A DNA stretch of 17,900 bases from Flavobacterium sp. (lineage in GTDB: Bacteria; Bacteroidota; Bacteroidia; Flavobacteriales; Flavobacteriaceae): the NCBI RefSeq assembly GCF_003525665.1, contig NZ_DQDX01000121.1, positions 1-17,900 of the forward strand, written 5' to 3'. The notes beneath the pieces were generated by a model. The model was given only the letters and a program-made list of their open reading frames with translations, was not told where the DNA came from and did not search any database. The translations under genes and the position numbers were made by a program. Shown here piece after piece: positions 14,998 to 17,900 of this stretch. Positions within the stretch are counted from its first letter, which is position 1. Each line of letters starts with the position of its first letter.

Positions 14998-15798
14998 TTA
15001 TTTTTTAGTAGCAACAATAGAAAAAACCATCGGAATTTTATTTTCTAAATGTTTAATTCTAAATTTATTAGGCTCAAATTCTTCTATTTCTTTAAAGCAA
15101 TTGTACGGAGAAAAATCATATTCATTAAACGATTTTAACTCTAATCCGCTATTTATCAACGCATTTAAAACCTCAGAAGTTGAATGATTCCAAGTAATCG
15201 TTTGTGCTTTAATGTCAGAATATCTGTCGGCATAAGTTCCCGATTCGTCCTCAATAATAGTTTCAACATTGAAATAATTATAATGAACTTCCTTAAAATA
15301 ATCGTCAAACATCCAAACCACAGGATGAAATTCTGCAAAAATAAATTTCCCATCGGGTTTTAAAAAATGCGAAACTACATTCGCCCATTTATCCAAATCG
15401 GGCAACCAACCAATCGTTCCATAACTTGTAAAAACAATATCAAATTTTTCATCAAGATGATTCGGTAAATCATAAATATCACAACAAATAAAAGTAGTAT
15501 CCAGGTTTAATTGTTGAGCAAATTCTCTAGCTTTTTCAATTGCTCTATCAGATAAGTCAATGCCGGTTGCTATCGCACCCATTCTAGAAAAAGTCATAGT
15601 ATCTTGACCGAAATGACATTGCAAATGCAAAATTTTCTTTCCAGAAATGTCTCCTAATAATTCCAATTCAATAGATTGCAAAGTCGATTTTCCGTTAAGA
15701 AATCCTTCGTTATCATAAAAATCAGATGCAATGTGAACATCAGTTTTATTGTTCCAAGTGGCTTTATTTATATTGAGGTAATCGTTTTGGTTTTCCAT
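14998..15798 (-). CDS. Class I SAM-dependent methyltransferase
   Basis: A 266-residue cytoplasmic protein with a Rossmann-type methyltransferase fold. Motif I is ILHLQCHFGQDT (residues 56-67), a variant of the usual glycine-rich loop with His and Gln in place of Gly/Cys-Gly. Asp81 in GIDLS would bind the ribose of SAM. CCDIYDLP near 108 and DIVFTSYGTIGWLPDLDKW are the next motifs, followed by FLKPDGKFIFAEFHP. The HLQCHFGQDT variant is familiar in a Bacteroidota/Firmicutes subfamily annotated only as methyltransferase. No signal peptide or extra domain is present. ATG 15798 is the natural start. It stands alone on the minus strand, convergent with atpDC and divergent from pyrD, so neighbours give no clue to its substrate. 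Confidence 0.92.
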   Translation of the reverse strand: MENQNDYLNINKATWNNKTDVHIASDFYDNEGFLNGKSTLQSIELELLGDISGKKILHLQCHFGQDTMTFSRMGAIATGIDLSDRAIEKAREFAQQLNLDTTFICCDIYDLPNHLDEKFDIVFTSYGTIGWLPDLDKWANVVSHFLKPDGKFIFAEFHPVVWMFDDYFKEVHYNYFNVETIIEDESGTYADRYSDIKAQTITWNHSTSEVLNALINSGLELKSFNEYDFSPYNCFKEIEEFEPNKFRIKHLENKIPMVFSIVATKK

Positions 15799-15839
15799 AT
15801 TTGAGGTAAATTAGTATAGATTCAAACTATTGTCTCTTA

Positions 15840-15847
15840 CAAAACTA
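15840..15847 (-). promoter_or_regulatory. Candidate -7 promoter element of the methyltransferase gene
   Basis: The minus strand reads TAGTTTTG, a full TAnnTTTG match, about 41 bases upstream of ATG 15798. A TTTG at 15875-15872 is the nearest -33 candidate, but its 24-bp spacer is long. Confidence 0.35.
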
Positions 15848-15902
15848 GCAATTTTATTTCGCTAATTTTCACAAATTATAGATTTAACTAATTACTATTT
15901 TC

Positions 15903-15910
15903 TATTTTTG
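15903..15910 (+). promoter_or_regulatory. -7 promoter element of pyrD
   Basis: TATTTTTG matches TAnnTTTG fully and lies 20 bases before ATG 15931, implying a leader of about 15 bases. No clear TTTG -33 box is present at the expected position. Confidence 0.45.
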
Positions 15911-15930
15911 CAGAACACAACTAAGCTACA

Positions 15931-16953
15931 ATGTACAAATTACTAATTCGTCCGATACTTTTTTGGTTTGATCCAGAAGAAGTGCATTATTTTACCTTTT
16001 CATTAATTCGTTTTTTATCTAAAATCCCAGGATTTTCTTCACTTTTCAAATCCTTATATTTAGTAAACGACAAACGATTGGAAACCGAAGTTTTCGGATT
16101 AAAATTCCCAAATCCAGTAGGATTAGCAGCAGGTTTCGATAAAAATGCTGTTTTATACAAAGAACTTTCCAACTTCGGTTTTGGGTTTATTGAAATCGGA
16201 ACGTTAACGCCGGTTGGTCAAGAAGGAAATCCAAAAAAACGATTGTTCCGATTAAAAGAAGACTCGGCAATCATCAACAGAATGGGTTTCAATAATGAAG
16301 GTGTTCAAGCTGCTGTAGAACGTTTAAAGAACAATAAAAACGTTTTAATAGGTGGAAACATTGGAAAAAACAAGCTTACGCCAAATGAAAATGCGACGCA
16401 AGATTACGAAATTTGCTTCGAAGCACTTTTCGATTATGTCGATTATTTTGTAGTAAATGTAAGTTCACCAAACACGCCAAACCTTCGTGAACTTCAAGAT
16501 AAAAAACCATTAACCGAACTTTTAACAACACTCGAAACCCGAAACTCGCAACACGCAACCAAGAAGCCAATTCTTCTAAAAATCGCTCCAGATTTAACCG
16601 ATTCGCAACTTTTAGACATTATTGATATCGTAAACGAAACCAAAATTGCTGGAGTAATTGCAACCAACACAACGCTTTCAAGAGAAGGTTTGAAATCCGA
16701 AAATAAATCAGAAATGGGCGGATTATCTGGTAAACCATTAGCCAATCGTTCTACAGAAGTAATCCGATTTTTATCTGAAAAAAGTAATAAATCATTTCCA
16801 ATTATTGGTGTCGGCGGAATCCATTCTGCTCAAGATGCTATTGAAAAATTGGAAGCTGGAGCCAGTTTGATCCAACTTTACACAGGTTTTATTTATGAAG
16901 GTCCGCAATTGGTAAAAGATATAAATAAAGCTATTCTTAAAAAATTAAAATAA
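15931..16953 (+). CDS. pyrD: Dihydroorotate dehydrogenase (quinone), class 2
   Basis: A 340-residue FMN enzyme of pyrimidine synthesis that oxidises dihydroorotate to orotate and passes electrons to membrane quinone. The N-terminal helical region (YKLLIRPILFWFDPEEVHYF) is the class 2 membrane/quinone-tunnel extension. The core shows NPVGLAAGFDKN, EIGTLTPVGQEGNPKKRLFR, INRMGFNNEG, VNVSSPNTPNLRELQ with Ser179 as the likely catalytic base, KIAPDL, ATNTTLSREG, GGLSGKPLANRS and GVGGIHSAQDAIEKLEAGAS. Length is near E. coli PyrD (336). Residues about 201-210 (ETRNSQHAT) form a variable loop encoded by four 7-bp tandem repeats. No other pyr genes are adjacent. Confidence 0.97.
   Translation: MYKLLIRPILFWFDPEEVHYFTFSLIRFLSKIPGFSSLFKSLYLVNDKRLETEVFGLKFPNPVGLAAGFDKNAVLYKELSNFGFGFIEIGTLTPVGQEGNPKKRLFRLKEDSAIINRMGFNNEGVQAAVERLKNNKNVLIGGNIGKNKLTPNENATQDYEICFEALFDYVDYFVVNVSSPNTPNLRELQDKKPLTELLTTLETRNSQHATKKPILLKIAPDLTDSQLLDIIDIVNETKIAGVIATNTTLSREGLKSENKSEMGGLSGKPLANRSTEVIRFLSEKSNKSFPIIGVGGIHSAQDAIEKLEAGASLIQLYTGFIYEGPQLVKDINKAILKKLK
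16532..16559. repeat. Four 7-bp tandem repeats inside the pyrD coding sequence
   Basis: Units TCGAAAC, CCGAAAC, TCGCAAC, ACGCAAC run without a break (consensus NCGMAAC). They encode part of the loop before KKPILLKIAPDL. Because 7 is not a multiple of 3, adding or losing one unit would shift the frame. Confidence 0.85.
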
Positions 16954-16977
16954 ACTTTGTGACTTTGCGACTTTGTG
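16954..16977. repeat. Three 8-bp tandem repeats after pyrD
   Basis: ACTTTGTG, ACTTTGCG, ACTTTGTG directly follow the pyrD stop. They lie just upstream of the promoter-like TATCTTTG of the next gene, and each unit contains TTTG, the same word as the -33 element. Confidence 0.85.
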
Positions 16978-16991
16978 GCAAAAACTTTTTT

Positions 16992-16999
16992 TATCTTTG
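16992..16999 (+). promoter_or_regulatory. -7 promoter-like element of the HMG-CoA-lyase-like gene
   Basis: TATCTTTG is a full TAnnTTTG match only 7 bases before ATG 17007. A TTTG from the third 8-bp repeat (16972-16975) lies 16 bp upstream, shorter than the usual 19-21. If used, the transcript would be leaderless or nearly so. Confidence 0.35.
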
Positions 17000-17006
17000 G
17001 CTTCCA

Positions 17007-17870
17007 ATGGAAAAAATCAAAATCATAGAATGTCCGCGCGATGCCATGCAAGGCATCAAACCGTTTATTCCTACCCAACGAAAAGTAGATTATATTCAAT
17101 CGTTGCTTCGCGTAGGCTTTGATACCATTGATTTTGGGAGTTTTGTTTCGCCCAAAGCAATTCCGCAAATGGTCGATACTGCCGAGGTTTTAGCACAGCT
17201 CGATTTGTCGCAAACTACAAGTAAATTACTTGCAATTATCGCCAATACTCAAGGAGCAGAATTGGCTTCTGTTCATAAAGAAATTCAGTATTTAGGATTT
17301 CCATTTTCTATTTCAGAGAATTTCCAAATGCGAAATACCCACAAAACCATTGCCGAAAGTTTGGTTACTTTACAAGAAATTTTAAACATTGCTGATAAAT
17401 CCAATAAAGAAGTCGTAACCTATATCTCAATGGGTTTCGGAAATCCTTATGGCGATCCATGGAACGTAGAAATTGTAGGCGAATGGACCGAAAAGTTGGC
17501 CAATATGGGTGTGAAAATTCTATCACTTTCCGACACAGTTGGAAGTTCAACTCCAGAAGTAATTGACTATTTATTTTCGAATTTAATTACAAAATATCCA
17601 AACATCGAATTCGGAGCACATCTTCACACAACACCAGACAAATGGCACGAAAAAATCGATGCTGCTTACAAAGCTGGTTGCCGTCGTTATGATGGTGCTA
17701 TTCAAGGTTTTGGCGGTTGTCCAATGGCAAAAGACGATTTAACAGGCAACATGCCAACCGAAAAAATGTTGTCTTATTTTACAGCACAAAAAGCCAATAC
17801 CAATACAAGTCCAATGAGTTTTGAAAGCGCTTACAACGTTGCTTCAAGATTATTTGGAGAGTTTCATTAG
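17007..17870 (+). CDS. Hydroxymethylglutaryl-CoA lyase-like protein
   Basis: A 287-residue TIM-barrel protein of the HMGL-like family, which splits HMG-CoA into acetyl-CoA and acetoacetate at the end of leucine breakdown. Residues fitting the known active site: R11-D12 in ECPRDAMQG, SFVSPKAIPQM, the LSDTVG strand, metal-ligand pair H205 and H207 in AHLHTTPD, Cys238 in GFGGCPMAKDD and Asn248. Differences from classical HMGL: HxHDTYG has become HLHTTPD, and the Cys loop to Asn is one residue longer. ATG 17007 is preferred over an in-frame GTG at 16959, because the family begins near IKIIECPRD and the extra 16 codons would be read from the 8-bp repeats and promoter region. Probably a Bacteroidota HMGL subfamily; activity is likely but not certain. 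No leucine-pathway neighbours are in view. Confidence 0.88.
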   Translation: MEKIKIIECPRDAMQGIKPFIPTQRKVDYIQSLLRVGFDTIDFGSFVSPKAIPQMVDTAEVLAQLDLSQTTSKLLAIIANTQGAELASVHKEIQYLGFPFSISENFQMRNTHKTIAESLVTLQEILNIADKSNKEVVTYISMGFGNPYGDPWNVEIVGEWTEKLANMGVKILSLSDTVGSSTPEVIDYLFSNLITKYPNIEFGAHLHTTPDKWHEKIDAAYKAGCRRYDGAIQGFGGCPMAKDDLTGNMPTEKMLSYFTAQKANTNTSPMSFESAYNVASRLFGEFH

Positions 17871-17871
17871 A

Positions 17872-17900
17872 AGTTTTAGTTTTTAGTCTCAGTTTTCAGT
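17872..17900. repeat. AGTTTTY-type short repeats at the right edge
   Basis: AGTTTT, AGTTTTT, AGTCTC, AGTTTTC, AGT run directly after the stop of the lyase-like gene to the window edge. It may continue beyond. Confidence 0.6.

Noticed and set aside
16959..17006. GTG start giving a 16-residue longer lyase-like protein
   Set aside because: The extension is translated from the 8-bp repeats and a promoter-like box, and the family normally starts close to the ECPRD motif.
16376..17168. Minus-strand open frames opposite pyrD and the lyase-like gene
   Set aside because: They are shadows of strongly conserved enzymes on the other strand, with no start-site signals or protein features of their own.

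Overview
The window looks like chromosomal DNA from a member of the Flavobacteriaceae, most likely Flavobacterium or a close relative. It is strongly A/T-rich. Several start regions carry the Bacteroidota -7 promoter element TAnnTTTG rather than a sigma70 -10 box, and start codons mostly lack Shine-Dalgarno sequences. The gene content is typical of the group: a DUF4270 lipoprotein, a carboxypeptidase-regulatory-like/TonB receptor, an SGNH lipoprotein with a Bacteroidota-type surface-export signal, and an atpDC pair separate from the other ATP synthase genes. I see no tRNA, rRNA, CRISPR array, insertion sequence, phage gene or integrase.

Left part, minus strand (1-3419): a CoA-precursor cluster read right to left as panC, panD, a polytopic flippase-like membrane protein (TTG start, 4 bases after panD) and a secreted esterase-like protein that runs off the left edge. 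The esterase-like protein has Asp where the catalytic Ser is expected. A compact divergent promoter region (about 3412-3458) separates this unit from a plus-strand unit.

Plus-strand unit (3451-7900): an orphan glycosyltransferase-5 N-terminal-domain protein lacking the ADP-glucose-binding motif and the second half of the enzyme, a DUF4270 lipoprotein, and glmS, which makes glucosamine-6-phosphate for the cell envelope. It ends at a strong terminator.

Uptake pair (8146-12654): a TonB-dependent outer-membrane receptor and a probable surface-anchored SGNH-fold lipoprotein, 31 bp apart, ending at a terminator. They look like a transport/processing pair, but the substrate is unknown.

Energy unit (12739-14762): atpD and atpC, encoding the F1 beta subunit and a short epsilon subunit, with a very good Bacteroidota promoter, a hairpin plus 7-bp repeats between the genes, and a terminator. 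After it lies a non-coding stretch (14763-14997) dominated by a structured repeat-like element with a long imperfect hairpin and imperfect inverted ends. This is the best candidate here for something not properly described.

Right part (14998-17900): a minus-strand SAM-dependent methyltransferase, pyrD (class 2 dihydroorotate dehydrogenase) and an HMG-CoA-lyase-like gene. Short-period repeats recur: four 7-bp units inside the pyrD coding sequence, three 8-bp units between pyrD and the lyase gene, and an AGTTTTY-type run at the right edge. Most genes are ordinary core or near-core genes. The unusual signals are the repeat-like intergenic element, the short-period repeats (one in-gene), the two probably non-catalytic enzyme relatives and the TonB/SGNH pair.
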